Of a stretch of 64,000 nucleotides of DNA, positions 8,755 to 17,567 are shown piece by piece. The stretch's first letter is position 1. The number at the start of each line of letters is the position of its first letter. The translations under genes were made by a program, and so were the position numbers. This DNA comes from Persicobacter psychrovividus. Lineage in GTDB: Bacteria > Bacteroidota > Bacteroidia > Cytophagales > Cyclobacteriaceae. The stretch spans positions 2,170,001 to 2,234,000 of the forward strand of contig NZ_AP025292.1 in NCBI RefSeq assembly GCF_036492425.1. Direction: 5' to 3'. The notes beneath the pieces are model-generated. The model was given only the letters and a program-made list of their open reading frames with translations, searched no databases and was not told where the DNA came from.

Positions 8755-9279
8755 CTATAATTTCAGTGCTTTGAAGTTATAAGACAGGTACGCCAGCAAA
8801 TCACCGAACGCCTCCACATGCTTTTTGTCTTCTTCAGCAACAGGCTTGCCCGTCATTTTGCATAGCAGGTAGCCATAAACCCCATTAATACACACCTGAA
8901 TCGGGTTGGTTACTTTCCCTTCAGCCTTTTGCAAATACAGCTGAATGGATGGGCGAACGGCATTGAACAACTGCTGATATTCTTTATCCTCGGTCAGCAA
9001 TTTAAAGTGCAATTCAAGCACCTTGTCCACAATTTCCTGATTGGCTTTCAGATGCCCTTCCTGCTCCACACCTTCCGCTTTCATCTCGGCAATCAATTGT
9101 CTGAAATAAGTACGCTTCTCCTCCTTCTCCTCCTCAGAGATCGGAAAGTGCTTCACCACATACTCCTCAATTTCAGCCATATCAAACTGATAGGCACGCA
9201 CCAAATCTTCCATCTGATATTGGAAGATGATATATTCTGAAATATTATTTTCTCGTCTTTGCTTCGCGAAATTTTCCAT
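8755..9279 (-). CDS. DUF4924 family protein
   Basis: 174 residues, all predicted helical, no signal peptide. The start ENNISEYIIFQYQMEDLVRA and the conserved NGVYGYLLCKMTGKPV and DLLAYLSYNF stretches are what I recognise as the Bacteroidota-restricted DUF4924 family. The function is unknown; it is a soluble cytoplasmic protein of normal family length. A two-box promoter lies at 9297-9327 and a terminator follows, so it is probably transcribed alone. Confidence 0.8.
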   Translation of the reverse strand: MENFAKQRRENNISEYIIFQYQMEDLVRAYQFDMAEIEEYVVKHFPISEEEKEEKRTYFRQLIAEMKAEGVEQEGHLKANQEIVDKVLELHFKLLTEDKEYQQLFNAVRPSIQLYLQKAEGKVTNPIQVCINGVYGYLLCKMTGKPVAEEDKKHVEAFGDLLAYLSYNFKALKL

Positions 9280-9296
9280 ATACTTTGTTCTTTGCC

Positions 9297-9327
9297 CAAA
9301 AGTAAGGAAATGCAGGAATTATACCAA
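9297..9327 (-). promoter_or_regulatory. Promoter of the DUF4924 gene
   Basis: Minus strand: TTG (9325-9327), 20-nt spacer, TACTTTTG (9297-9304), 17 nt before the start at 9279. Confidence 0.55.
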
Positions 9328-9330
9328 TCA

Positions 9331-9361
9331 AAAAAATCCCCAAGCATTAGCTCAGGGATTT
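9331..9361 (-). terminator. Rho-independent terminator after otsAB
   Basis: Stem AAATCCC (9334-9340) / GGGATTT (9355-9361). On the minus strand the second arm continues into a run of T (plus A-run 9331-9336). It overlaps the -33 side of the DUF4924 promoter region. Confidence 0.75.
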
Positions 9362-9368
9362 TGATATT

Positions 9369-11591
9369 TTAAGAGTGTTCTTCTTTTGCTTTGGGCTCGC
9401 TTTTACTTTCGCTCGCCGACTTTTGAAATTCTTCCAACAAGCGGCGTACGGCGCGCTCATTCTCTACAAAATAAGTCGCTTCCGTCGATGCCCTGCCGAC
9501 TTTAACGGTATCCCCTTTATCGCCAATGGCAACAAAAGTATCTTCATCCGTCCAGTCGTCGCCAATAGCAAACAGGTAATCGTGGGTAAACTTGCGAAGG
9601 AAGCGGTTGGTTGCTTTTCCTTTATTAACATCGCTCGATTTTACCTCAATCACCATATCGCCTTCAAGCACCTGCAAATTCATGCCGTGGGTAATATAAC
9701 GCAGGTGGTTCACCAGCTCGCGGGCACGCAACTCCCCAAAGCCCTGTTCCGCCTTGCGGTAATGCCATGCAAGCGAGTAATCTTTTTCTTCAATAAATGA
9801 GCCTGGCGTTCTGTTCACGAAGGTGTCCATCACCAATCCCACAGCCTCTTTCCACTGCCCATTCATATTGCTGGCCTTCTTCCATTCCATGCCCTGATAT
9901 CGGTACCAGACCCCATGTTCTGCCACCAAATCTACCGGAAGGTGCCCCAGCCAGTTCCCCAGTGTTTCCCGGTCGCGACCACTGATGATCACCACACGAC
10001 CTTTACCATTTCCAATTTTGGTCAGCAAAGACAATAATTGACTGTCTGGCGTCGCTTTTTGCGGATCATGATGAAAGCCGGAGAGGGTACCATCATAATC
10101 CAGGAACAACATCGGCTCATTGGAATCATGATAACGGTGAACAAGATCCGTTCTGAGCTGCCCTTTCAGTGATTTCGCTCCGGCGGTTTTCTGGTCATCC
10201 TTAATGCCTTCAAGCTGCTCCAGGAACAATTTCACCCAGTGGTGGATATTATATCTTTTAATGGTCTGTTTCATGACAGCCATGTGCTGCTGCTGCACTT
10301 CCACTTCCATTTCCAGCGCATCCCTGATCGCATCAGACAATTGGTGGATGTCATTTGGATTAATGCGGATCGAATCCGAAAGTTCTTTGGAAGCACCTGC
10401 CATTTCCGAAAGAATAAGCACCCCTTTATTGTCGAGCTTACTGGCCACATATTCCTTGGCTACCAGGTTCATGCCATCGCGCATCGGTGTTACCAGTGCC
10501 ACATCGGCCATGCGGTAAAATGCCGACAGCGAGTGGATATCAAAAGAACGGTAGAAGTAATGAATAGGCTTCCAGTTGACGGTCCCGATTTTGGCATTGA
10601 TACGCCCAACGGCCAGATCAATTTCCTCTTTCAAAGCCCTGTATTTTGGTACAGTATCCCTTGAAGGTACCACAATCATGAACAGGGAAACCTCGCCAAT
10701 ATACTGCGGATTCAGATCAAAGAACATCTCTATTGCTTTGAGGCGGTTTGGAATTCCCTTGGAATAATCCAGACGGTCAATCGAAAGCATGACCTTGGTT
10801 TTGCCAATGCTGGTGCGGTAATCTACCTCCTGACTGAGGGTATCTGGGTGGCTTGCCATGCCCTCATATTTCTCAAAGTCAATCCCCATCGGGAAGGCGT
10901 CCACCGTAACAGTACGGTTACCGACCACTACCTGCGTTTGGTTGACTTTCATGCCTGCCAATCGCGACACAGAACTCAAAAAGTGACGCATATCGTCAAA
11001 AGTATGAAAGCCGACCAAATCAGCCCCCATCAGTCCCATCAGTAACTCACGGCGCCACGGAATGGCACGGAAGGTTTCAAAAGAGGGAAAAGGAATATGC
11101 TGAAAAAAGCCGATACTGATCTGTGGCAATTGATCGCGGAGCATTTGTGGCACCAGGAGCAATTGGTAATCGTGCACCCAAATGGTGTCATCTGGTCGGG
11201 CAATCTCAAGAATGGCATCACAGAATTTCTGATTGACCTTCTTATAGGACTCCCAGTGATTTTCATCAAAATTGGCGTAGGAAGGAAAATAGTGGAATAT
11301 AGGCCAGAGGGTTTCATTACTGAAGCCTTCATAAAATTCATGCACCTCTTCTTCGGTCAGATATACAGGTCGCATATTACCCGCTTTGAGTTGCTGATCG
11401 ACCACTTTGCGGTCGTTATCATTTTCTACGGCCAGGCCAGGCCAGCCGATCCACAAGTTATCTCCTTTTTTATAAACCGAACCAAGTCCTGTAGCCAAGC
11501 CCCCTTCACTTGTTGCAAATTGAAGCTGTTCATTGTCGTCTCTAAAGACCTTTAAGGGAAGTCGGTTAGATACAATAATTGTTCTACTCAT
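9369..11591 (-). CDS. Bifunctional trehalose-6-phosphate synthase/phosphatase (OtsA-OtsB fusion)
   Basis: 740 residues. About 1-465 is the GT20 synthase making trehalose-6-phosphate from UDP-glucose and glucose-6-phosphate: VSNRLPL, IGWPGLAV, HDYQLLLVPQMLR, QHIPFPSFETFR, DRLDYSKGIPNRLKA and TPMRDGMNLVAKEYVA. About 500-725 is the HAD-type phosphatase that releases trehalose: FLDYDGTLSGF (nucleophile Asp), ISGRDRETL and GDDWTDEDTF. The C-terminal 20 residues are Lys/Glu/Ser-rich. The fused order is like that of eukaryotic TPS proteins and many Bacteroidota. Trehalose is an osmolyte, fitting a saline or dry habitat. All key motifs look intact. Confidence 0.95.
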   Translation of the reverse strand: MSRTIIVSNRLPLKVFRDDNEQLQFATSEGGLATGLGSVYKKGDNLWIGWPGLAVENDNDRKVVDQQLKAGNMRPVYLTEEEVHEFYEGFSNETLWPIFHYFPSYANFDENHWESYKKVNQKFCDAILEIARPDDTIWVHDYQLLLVPQMLRDQLPQISIGFFQHIPFPSFETFRAIPWRRELLMGLMGADLVGFHTFDDMRHFLSSVSRLAGMKVNQTQVVVGNRTVTVDAFPMGIDFEKYEGMASHPDTLSQEVDYRTSIGKTKVMLSIDRLDYSKGIPNRLKAIEMFFDLNPQYIGEVSLFMIVVPSRDTVPKYRALKEEIDLAVGRINAKIGTVNWKPIHYFYRSFDIHSLSAFYRMADVALVTPMRDGMNLVAKEYVASKLDNKGVLILSEMAGASKELSDSIRINPNDIHQLSDAIRDALEMEVEVQQQHMAVMKQTIKRYNIHHWVKLFLEQLEGIKDDQKTAGAKSLKGQLRTDLVHRYHDSNEPMLFLDYDGTLSGFHHDPQKATPDSQLLSLLTKIGNGKGRVVIISGRDRETLGNWLGHLPVDLVAEHGVWYRYQGMEWKKASNMNGQWKEAVGLVMDTFVNRTPGSFIEEKDYSLAWHYRKAEQGFGELRARELVNHLRYITHGMNLQVLEGDMVIEVKSSDVNKGKATNRFLRKFTHDYLFAIGDDWTDEDTFVAIGDKGDTVKVGRASTEATYFVENERAVRRLLEEFQKSASESKSEPKAKEEHS

Positions 11592-12019
11592 GGTATGTAG
11601 GTTTTTATGTTGGGAAGCATTAGCGAATGGATATAAAGAATGTGCTTCCTCTTATTTGCTATTCTATTGTTGTCAATAAAATTAACAATTTCTGCGTAAA
11701 TATTCAATAATATGGGCATTCGTTGTGAATTTCGAGCCCCATTTGCCTAAAATTGACAATCATATTGACCAAACCGCCCTATTTAAAGACTTTTCACTAT
11801 TATCCTGAAAAAGGGCTACTGATCCCTTTTACCCCCCTCGGATCACAAGGCCCGGCCTTCTTTTTTGAGGCTTCGATACGGATATTTATGGAAAGGGGAA
11901 ATATTTAAAATCCACAATAATAATTGAACCCACTACTGAAATGAGCACACTATAAATTTAGTCCTGAATTCCTGAAATAAATCGGCGCTTAAATATTGAA
12001 AAGCCATTATCTTTGCGCT
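11592..12019. other. 428-base gap between divergent otsAB and the ion-channel gene
   Basis: AT-rich, no convincing ORF on either strand. It must carry both start regions: the channel promoter box is at 12008-12015; no TAnnTTTG was seen on the otsAB side, where TTGACA-like and TAGAAT-like pieces occur but are not convincing. No palindrome of note. Confidence 0.4.
12008..12015 (+). promoter_or_regulatory. -7 box of the ion-channel gene; mRNA probably leaderless
   Basis: TATCTTTG ends four bases before the ATG at 12020. With initiation about 5-8 nt after the box the transcript would begin at or next to the start codon. No TTG was seen at the -33 position. Confidence 0.55.
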
Positions 12020-12844
12020 ATGGAATCATCTACCTATTTCAACTTTTTCAGTGAGCGGAAAGTCCTTTTGATCATTTTGCTCAACTCAGCCACCATTTTC
12101 CTTCAAGGGTTCGAGCTCTCGAAGGCGTTCTCCTTTTGGCTAAACCATTTTGATAATTTTTTCACCATATATTTTGTCTTTGAACTCAGCAAAAACATCA
12201 AACAACAGGGGTTCAGCAACTTTTGGCAATCAGCCTGGAACCGATTCGATTTCGTGCTGGTCGCCCTCGCCTTACCCTCCTTGCTGTATTGGTTCGGGAG
12301 AGAAACAGGCAATCAGGGGCTGGATTTTTTACTAATCTTCAGAACGGCAAGGGTCTTTAAATTCATGCGCTTTTTCCGCTTTATTCCTGGTGTACAGTCA
12401 TTGCTCGCAGGCATTAACCGCGCACTGAAAGCCTCGGTGCTGGTGATTGTCACCTTCCTGATTTATAACTTCATAGTCGCCATTATTGCCTGCTCACTTT
12501 TTCAGGACCTCTCGCCAGAATATTTTGGCAACCCGCTCAGTGCGCTTTACAGCACCTTTAAAATTTTCACGGTAGAGGGCTGGTATGAAATTCCCGAAAG
12601 CATGATGGCCAACGGCAACCTTACCATTTTTCAGGAAGTGGGCATAAAGTTTTTCTTTATTGTGATTTTGCTCACGGGGGGAATCTTTGGTTTATCGCTT
12701 GTAAACTCCGTTTTTGTGGATGCCATGGTGATGGACAACAATGATGAACTTGAAGTGAAAGTTGATGACCTTAACAAAAAAATAGACCTGCTGACCGCAG
12801 AAATTCGTCAGCAACAAACCTCAAAATTTAGTCCACAAGAATAA
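12020..12844 (+). CDS. Voltage-gated-type cation channel (ion transport protein)
   Basis: ATG at 12020 (MESSTYFNFFSERK) gives 274 residues; an upstream ATG is rejected because the promoter box overlaps that region. Six membrane segments: S1-S3 in about 15-100, S4 around 110-125 with positives at every third position (FRTARVFKFMRFFRF), S5, a re-entrant pore loop and S6. The filter sequence FKIFTVEGWYEIP fits the T-x-E-x-W pattern of bacterial sodium channels (TLESW) and calcium-channel repeat I (TMEGW); a Glu is present, so selectivity for Na or Ca cannot be told. A C-terminal coiled coil (NDELEVKVDDLNKKIDLLTA) would hold the tetramer together, as in BacNav channels. Stop overlaps the next start. 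Confidence 0.88.
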   Translation: MESSTYFNFFSERKVLLIILLNSATIFLQGFELSKAFSFWLNHFDNFFTIYFVFELSKNIKQQGFSNFWQSAWNRFDFVLVALALPSLLYWFGRETGNQGLDFLLIFRTARVFKFMRFFRFIPGVQSLLAGINRALKASVLVIVTFLIYNFIVAIIACSLFQDLSPEYFGNPLSALYSTFKIFTVEGWYEIPESMMANGNLTIFQEVGIKFFFIVILLTGGIFGLSLVNSVFVDAMVMDNNDELEVKVDDLNKKIDLLTAEIRQQQTSKFSPQE

Positions 12845-13182
12845 TGCAAACAGAACAACTAAACCACCTGCTAACACAGCCCCAATTCAACTTCGGGCAG
12901 TTTATCGCATTCATTGACCAGCACTACCAATATCAACCAACGGCTTTCAGGAATGGGGATTTACAAAATGATGCTGGCCAAAATGAAGGCTCTTGCAAAC
13001 TATTTTTCTTCGCCAAACTGCATCAGCTTTCCGCCGAAAAAACACTGAAGTGCTTCGGCGAACATTATGCGACCGTTTTGGACACTCCCGAAGGAGACAG
13101 CCATCAGAATATTCGCAACTTCATGAAACACAGCTGGGAGGGCATCCAGTTTAATGGCATCGCCCTTTCCGAAAAATCATAA
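12844..13182 (+). CDS. HopJ type III effector family protein
   Basis: 112 residues. The block QNEGSCKLFFFAKLHQLS then CFGEHYATVL and HQNIRNFMKHSWEGIQF is the diagnostic core of the HopJ family (PF08888). Despite the name, members occur widely in free-living bacteria without type III secretion and their role is unknown; no secretion signal is seen here. It is translationally coupled to the channel gene by TAATG (stop and start share one base), which suggests matched amounts of the two proteins. It ends two bases before the convergent glycosylase gene. Confidence 0.85.
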   Translation: MQTEQLNHLLTQPQFNFGQFIAFIDQHYQYQPTAFRNGDLQNDAGQNEGSCKLFFFAKLHQLSAEKTLKCFGEHYATVLDTPEGDSHQNIRNFMKHSWEGIQFNGIALSEKS

Positions 13183-13184
13183 TA

Positions 13185-13799
13185 CTACAATTGCTTTCCA
13201 TGCTCGTGCCAATCGATCAGGTATTTCACCGCCAGGGAAACCTGATCGCCCCAGGCACTGGAAATTTCCAGTATCCGCTGCTCAAAATTGTCGTTGGGAG
13301 CGATATCATATAGGTTCTCCACCACAATCGCCAGGTCACGGTCATGAATCGGGTTAATATTCGGAAGCCCAAGCGTATATAAGAGGATCATTTCAGTACA
13401 GTGCTCCCCCACCCCGTTAATTTTCGAAAAATGGCCCCGCAGTTCCTGCTCCGTCATGGTGAGCCAGGACAAATCCGGATTCATTTTCCAATAGGCAGCC
13501 ACATTTTGTGTTGTTTGCCGGCGCTCATCAGTAACCCGTCCAGTACGAAGGGCTTTCTTCTCGAACGCTTCATATTTATCCACGGTCAGGTTCGACATCC
13601 TCGCCTCATCAAGCAGCTGATCAAACAAACCTCCACGGCTTCGGTAATGAATGATCCCCTCCAACACACAGCTCAATAAGTCATGGAATACATTTTTTGT
13701 GCTGTGCACCTGCGGCAGCGGTAACCGCTCCACAATACGGCACAGGATAGGATCAGCCTTGAAATAGATTTTGGGGTCAAAATTTGTTTGGTCAGTCAT
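13185..13799 (-). CDS. HhH-GPD superfamily DNA glycosylase
   Basis: 204 residues, close to the size of short AlkA/endonuclease III-type glycosylases. The helix-hairpin-helix is INGVGEHCTEMILLY and is followed by the G/P-D loop LPNINPIHDRDLAIVV, where the second Asp would be the catalytic residue. There are no four-cysteine iron-sulfur ligands, so an AlkA-like 3-methyladenine or similar base-excision activity is more likely than endonuclease III. Convergent with HopJ with only two bases between. Specificity is not certain. Confidence 0.75.
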   Translation of the reverse strand: MTDQTNFDPKIYFKADPILCRIVERLPLPQVHSTKNVFHDLLSCVLEGIIHYRSRGGLFDQLLDEARMSNLTVDKYEAFEKKALRTGRVTDERRQTTQNVAAYWKMNPDLSWLTMTEQELRGHFSKINGVGEHCTEMILLYTLGLPNINPIHDRDLAIVVENLYDIAPNDNFEQRILEISSAWGDQVSLAVKYLIDWHEHGKQL

Positions 13800-13910
13800 A
13801 TTGATAAAGTTATTCTAAAACGCGCATCATAGCAGCGCAAAACCACGCTCCTACCTGTTAGAATACCTTTGAAGGCCGATTTGTTTGTAGCTACCAAAGC
13901 ACTGACGGAC

Positions 13911-13947
13911 AAAAAAAAGGTTTCACCCATTTTACTGATGAAACCTT
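13911..13947 (-). terminator. Rho-independent terminator after the GNAT gene
   Basis: Stem AAGGTTTCA (13917-13925) / TGAAACCTT (13939-13947); on the minus strand a run of eight T follows. Confidence 0.85.
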
Positions 13948-13966
13948 ACTGAATATATGTATTTGC

Positions 13967-14443
13967 TTAATTCAATCTTTTAACGAACGTCACCTTATCT
14001 TCTCCTTGCTGATAAAAATCCCGAATGACGGCCTCCTGTAAATAACCACATTGATAGTAGAAAGATCGCGTCGCTTTGAATTCGTCCAGGCCTGAAGTGT
14101 CCACCAGCAACAGGCGTACACCGCGCTTCTGCAGTTCTGCCTCAATATGGGCCAATACCGAACGGCCGATGCCCTGCCCCTGCCGATCTGCATGAACGGC
14201 GATCAAAAACAAATTCCAGGTACCTTCGGTCATTTTTTCTGGTGCGCAATAGGCCACAAAAGAAGGTCCATCCTGATCGCCTGTCAGCCACAGGCACTCT
14301 TCCTGTTGTGCGAAATAGGGGGCGATCATTTCCTCGATCATTTCAGAGGGAAACAGCTCACTACTGTCAATTACTGCTTTTAAATTCGACACATCAGCAG
14401 GCACTACCGCCCTGACAGCATATGGCTTAATCTCTTCTATCAT
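13967..14443 (-). CDS. GNAT family N-acetyltransferase
   Basis: 158 residues with the GNAT fold: acetyl-CoA binding motif A in DRQGQGIGRSVLAHIEAELQ (Q/R-x-x-G-x-G/A), a preceding strand FLIAVH and motif B near FYYQCGYLQEA. Transfers an acetyl group from acetyl-CoA to an amine; the substrate is unknown. LLLVDTSGLDEFKATRSFY is typical of the small stand-alone acetyltransferases found in many bacteria. No partner gene is adjacent; terminator at 13911. Confidence 0.85.
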   Translation of the reverse strand: MIEEIKPYAVRAVVPADVSNLKAVIDSSELFPSEMIEEMIAPYFAQQEECLWLTGDQDGPSFVAYCAPEKMTEGTWNLFLIAVHADRQGQGIGRSVLAHIEAELQKRGVRLLLVDTSGLDEFKATRSFYYQCGYLQEAVIRDFYQQGEDKVTFVKRLN

Positions 14444-14593
14444 GATTAGTGGGGTTCAGTTAAAATTAGTTTGTAATGCAGGATCATAATTCGATTTAAA
14501 ATACAATATGCTAATTTTAAATGTAAAACGGATTAATATTCACATGAATTGAAAGCCGCAACCCAAGAGATTCGCAACAAAAAAAATAAAACA

Positions 14594-14743
14594 TCAGTGT
14601 TCGCGAAACACCACCAGGTGGTGTATCAGACAACTCAGCGAAATGGCAAACACGACCACCGCCATGAACAACTGATCAAATGCCAATAAGCCACTCCCAG
14701 CAATGACACCTATGATACCAATACAAAAATATCTCTTAACCAT
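14594..14743 (-). CDS. Possible 49-residue membrane protein
   Basis: ATG at 14743 to TGA at 14594. The product begins MVKRYFCIGIIGVIAGSGLL and has two hydrophobic stretches separated by FDQLF, ending in HHLVVFREH, so positive residues flank the helices. It lies in an otherwise gene-free 770-base stretch. I see no Shine-Dalgarno and no phylum promoter box, so it could also be chance; the hydrophobic pattern and clean ends are the only support. Confidence 0.35.
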   Translation of the reverse strand: MVKRYFCIGIIGVIAGSGLLAFDQLFMAVVVFAISLSCLIHHLVVFREH

Positions 14744-15015
14744 ACAATTAATATACCGAATAATACAATAACATCCTAAGTTACTATAACTGTTATAACA
14801 ATTAGTATGATTATAAATGTAAGAATAACAACTATATATAGGTTATATCACAAAATAAGGAGAATAGACCTGCCTATTTAGCCGTAATATGTCAATTGAA
14901 GCGCAAAAAAAGATAAAATAAAAAATTCGGAAACGAACAATCAGCATAGAAATATAACAAGCCTAAGTTTTGTGCAACTGTTGGATGTCCACCGCCTCCA
15001 CCGATGCATAGGGAC

Positions 15016-15038
15016 TTTTCGGACATCGTGTCCGAAAA
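15016..15038. repeat. Perfect 10-bp palindrome with 3-nt centre
   Basis: TTTTCGGACA (15016-15025), TCG, TGTCCGAAAA (15029-15038). No U-run follows in either direction, so it is not a plain terminator; it could be an operator or a structured transcript element. It is about 180 bases beyond the tRNA-Arg gene, past that gene's terminator. Confidence 0.5.
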
Positions 15039-15154
15039 AAGGTAATCTATGGATAAAATATTAAACAATCATGGAGGGCTGAAGTGGTAGAAGTCAGTCG
15101 CTCCTTGCGTTACAGACAGCGACTCAATACCAAACCTTCGCCCTTTACCATAAA

Positions 15155-15190
15155 GCAAAAAAAGCCCCCCACGCATTGTGAGAGGCTTTT
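15155..15190 (-). terminator. Terminator after tRNA-Arg
   Basis: On the minus strand AAAGCCTCTC (15180-15189) pairs with GGGGGGCTTT region (15162-15170) using two G-T pairs, followed by a T-run (plus A-run 15157-15163). Confidence 0.7.
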
Positions 15191-15214
15191 CACGCCTTAG
15201 AGGCGCTTCCCTTG

Positions 15215-15286
15215 TGACCCTATTTAGAATCGAACTAAAATCTTAGGCTCCGGAAACCCACGTACTATCCATTGTACTATAGGGCC
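15215..15286 (-). tRNA. tRNA-Arg (anticodon CCG)
   Basis: 72 nt folding as a cloverleaf: acceptor GGCCCTA/TAGGGTC plus discriminator A, D-stem GTAC/GTAC, anticodon stem TGGGT/GCCTA around loop TTCCGGA (anticodon CCG, reads CGG), T-stem TTTAG/CTAAA around TTCGATT. The 3' CCA is not encoded and must be added after transcription. A TATATTTG box sits on the minus strand at 15303-15310 and a terminator follows. Confidence 0.92.
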
Positions 15287-15302
15287 ATGTCATTTGGGAA
15301 TG

Positions 15303-15310
15303 CAAATATA
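15303..15310 (-). promoter_or_regulatory. -7 box of tRNA-Arg
   Basis: TATATTTG on the minus strand, 16 nt before the mature 5' end. No TTG at the expected distance. Confidence 0.45.
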
Positions 15311-15421
15311 AGCAGGAAATTGATTATTAAAAGGCTCTTGATGGACTTTTTAAACAGAACTGACGGGCGGCAAACGCAAGTCTTTGAATATAAGAATTTT
15401 CTGATGGAACTTTTTTTTCGC

Positions 15422-16681
15422 TTAATATTTAGTCTGTACTGCTCGTAAAAAGAAGATCGAAGCGACTGTCAGGACGACGCCGATCATGCCTGCCTGTGCG
15501 TAATGCTGATATTGCCCTGTGGCCGACTGGCTAACGATAAAACCCACGGCAAACGAAGCTGAAGCACTTGCAAGCTGTTGTACAGAGGCCCGAACGCCCA
15601 TAAAACTCCCGCGCTGCGCTGGCTTGGCGGTCCCTAATATTAATGCATTCGCGGGAATACTTCTTCCCCCAACAACAAAAAACAAGGTGGTTACCAACAA
15701 CACCTGCCACAAAGGCACCGCCGACATATTGGTGATTTCTATCAGTGGAATGGTGGTCAGCAAAGCAAAAATCGCGAAAATACGGAACTTCCCAAACCGG
15801 TCAGAAAGGCGGCCAATCCACGGGGAGGTAAAGACGGTCATCAGCCCGCCGCAAAAGTAAATCCAGGTCAGCTGTTGCTCTGCAATCCCAACGTTTGCAA
15901 CCATATAAGGTGCCAAAAATGGGATGATAAAAAAATGCCCCGAAAACATGAAAAATGCCCCCAGCAAACCATTCCGCTGATCGGCATCACGGCCAATCTC
16001 CCGCAGTTGTGCGAACACTGCCGTACCAGCCTGTGCAGTAATGTGCCCACGCATCACCGGCAAAAAACGATAGAGGCAAACCAACAATATTAAACCCAGC
16101 CCAAAAATAGCAAAGAAGGGCACGCGCCAGCTGTAAGTTACCCCAAAGTACAAGCCAAAGGGAACGCCCAGTGCTGATGCCGAGGAAAAACCCATCATCA
16201 GTAAACCTATTCCCCGCCCCCGTTTTTCTATGGCGACCACATCGCCCACAATAGCAAAAAGCAAGGCATTGATCACCCCGCCAAAAAGCCCCGTAAATGC
16301 CCGTGCCAACACAAGCTGCAAGTAGCTGTCGGCAAAAGCACAGCAAAGGGTGCCGAGTAAAAATCCTGAATACAATACCATCAGAAAATCCCTTCGGCCA
16401 TATTTATCAATATAAAATATCGCAACAAAACCTGACAGCGCCGCGGCAAAAGTGTAAGCGGAAATCACCGTACTCCACTGCCCCGGACTCAGCGAAAAGA
16501 GCATGCTCAGTTCATGACCCAAGGGCATCATGACCATAAAGTCAAGGACGTTGGTAAAACTCACGGCTGCCAAGAGCAGTAACAGTATTTTTTCCTGCGT
16601 ATTGAATGTGGAGGTTGGTATTGAGGTTGAGGCCATAATATGGGATTTGATCACCTCTTCAGAGGGACGATTTACAGGCAA
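15422..16681 (-). CDS. MFS transporter (drug/sugar efflux type)
   Basis: 419 residues, about twelve membrane helices. The A-motif region between helices 2 and 3 reads YIDKYGRRDFLMVLYSG (D-x-x-GRR), typical of the major facilitator superfamily, and LARAFTGLFGGVINALLFAI fits the drug:H+ antiporter motif B. The second-half A-motif WIGRLSDRFGKFRIFAI is also present. Proton-driven export of an unknown small molecule is likely. An alternative start is Met16 (16636), which would shorten a polar N-terminus. No regulator is adjacent. Confidence 0.85.
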   Translation of the reverse strand: MPVNRPSEEVIKSHIMASTSIPTSTFNTQEKILLLLLAAVSFTNVLDFMVMMPLGHELSMLFSLSPGQWSTVISAYTFAAALSGFVAIFYIDKYGRRDFLMVLYSGFLLGTLCCAFADSYLQLVLARAFTGLFGGVINALLFAIVGDVVAIEKRGRGIGLLMMGFSSASALGVPFGLYFGVTYSWRVPFFAIFGLGLILLVCLYRFLPVMRGHITAQAGTAVFAQLREIGRDADQRNGLLGAFFMFSGHFFIIPFLAPYMVANVGIAEQQLTWIYFCGGLMTVFTSPWIGRLSDRFGKFRIFAIFALLTTIPLIEITNMSAVPLWQVLLVTTLFFVVGGRSIPANALILGTAKPAQRGSFMGVRASVQQLASASASFAVGFIVSQSATGQYQHYAQAGMIGVVLTVASIFFLRAVQTKY

Positions 16682-16762
16682 TGATGGCGGTTATAATTTC
16701 AGATAAGCCGACCGTTTTTCAGCCGAATCACTACATGTAACCATCAGTTGATCACTGCCTTT

Positions 16763-17482
16763 TTATTGAATATTCCATTCGAAATCAGCGCGGAACAATG
16801 CGTTCCAATCCTCTTTCTCCGCAATATGGTCCACCGCATTCTCGCGCACCACTGCCAAAAAATCATCGCGGTCAATCATTTTTGCCCCGATCGAAAACAG
16901 GTGATCGGTATGGTACTGGCAATCAACAAACTCAAAGCCTCGCTCTTCCAAATTCTTACACAAATGAATGAAACCGAATTTTGACGCATTGCTTTTTCTG
17001 CTGAACATTGACTCCCCAAAAAACACCTTCCCCATCGCCATGCCATAAAGGCCACCAACAAGTTCTTCACCATCCCATACCTCCACAGAATGCACAAAGC
17101 CCAATGTGCGTAACTCCGCAAAAGAATCTTTGTATTCCTGGGTAATCCAGGTACCGTCCTGCCCTTCACGCTTAATGGTTTCACAACCCTCAATCACGGC
17201 CATCAGGTCCTGATCGTAGGTTACCCGATACTTCCGAGCACGCAAAAGCTGGCGCATACTTTTCTTAATGCGCACCTGCGATGGAAAAACCACACAGCGG
17301 GGATCGGGGCACCACCACATGGGCTCCATGTTTGGATCATACCACGGAAAAATTCCTTCGCCATAAGCGGTAATCAACCGATCTACCGCCAAATCGCCTC
17401 CAATAGCCAACACGCCTGACTCATGCGCCAGCTCCCCTGGAGGAAATGTTCGTTCGTTTTTATCAATAAAAAAAATTCCCAT
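16763..17482 (-). CDS. aat: Leucyl/phenylalanyl-tRNA--protein transferase
   Basis: Adds Leu or Phe from charged tRNA to proteins with N-terminal Arg or Lys, marking them for ClpAP (bacterial N-end rule). The 239 residues match the family length. Diagnostic blocks: FPPGELAHESGVLAIGGDL, AYGEGIFPWYDPNMEPMWWC, PDPRCVVFP, and GLYGMAMGKVFFGESMFSR. No defect is seen. The promoter box at 17487-17494 lies so close that the mRNA is probably leaderless. Confidence 0.96.
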   Translation of the reverse strand: MGIFFIDKNERTFPPGELAHESGVLAIGGDLAVDRLITAYGEGIFPWYDPNMEPMWWCPDPRCVVFPSQVRIKKSMRQLLRARKYRVTYDQDLMAVIEGCETIKREGQDGTWITQEYKDSFAELRTLGFVHSVEVWDGEELVGGLYGMAMGKVFFGESMFSRKSNASKFGFIHLCKNLEERGFEFVDCQYHTDHLFSIGAKMIDRDDFLAVVRENAVDHIAEKEDWNALFRADFEWNIQ

Positions 17483-17486
17483 GCCA

Positions 17487-17494
17487 CAAAGATA
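17487..17494 (-). promoter_or_regulatory. -7 box of aat; mRNA probably leaderless
   Basis: TATCTTTG on the minus strand, four bases before the ATG at 17482; the same box and spacing as at the ion-channel gene. Confidence 0.55.
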
Positions 17495-17567
17495 AGCCTT
17501 TTGACTTCTTCTTGTTTTTAAGTTAAAAAAAATGCTAACTTTTATTTTTCAACCACCCCTCCAACCA

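Noticed and set aside
13896-13911. Similarity of GCACTGACGGACAA to the ilv leader (23442)
   Set aside because: Only a short match in a different context; judged chance.
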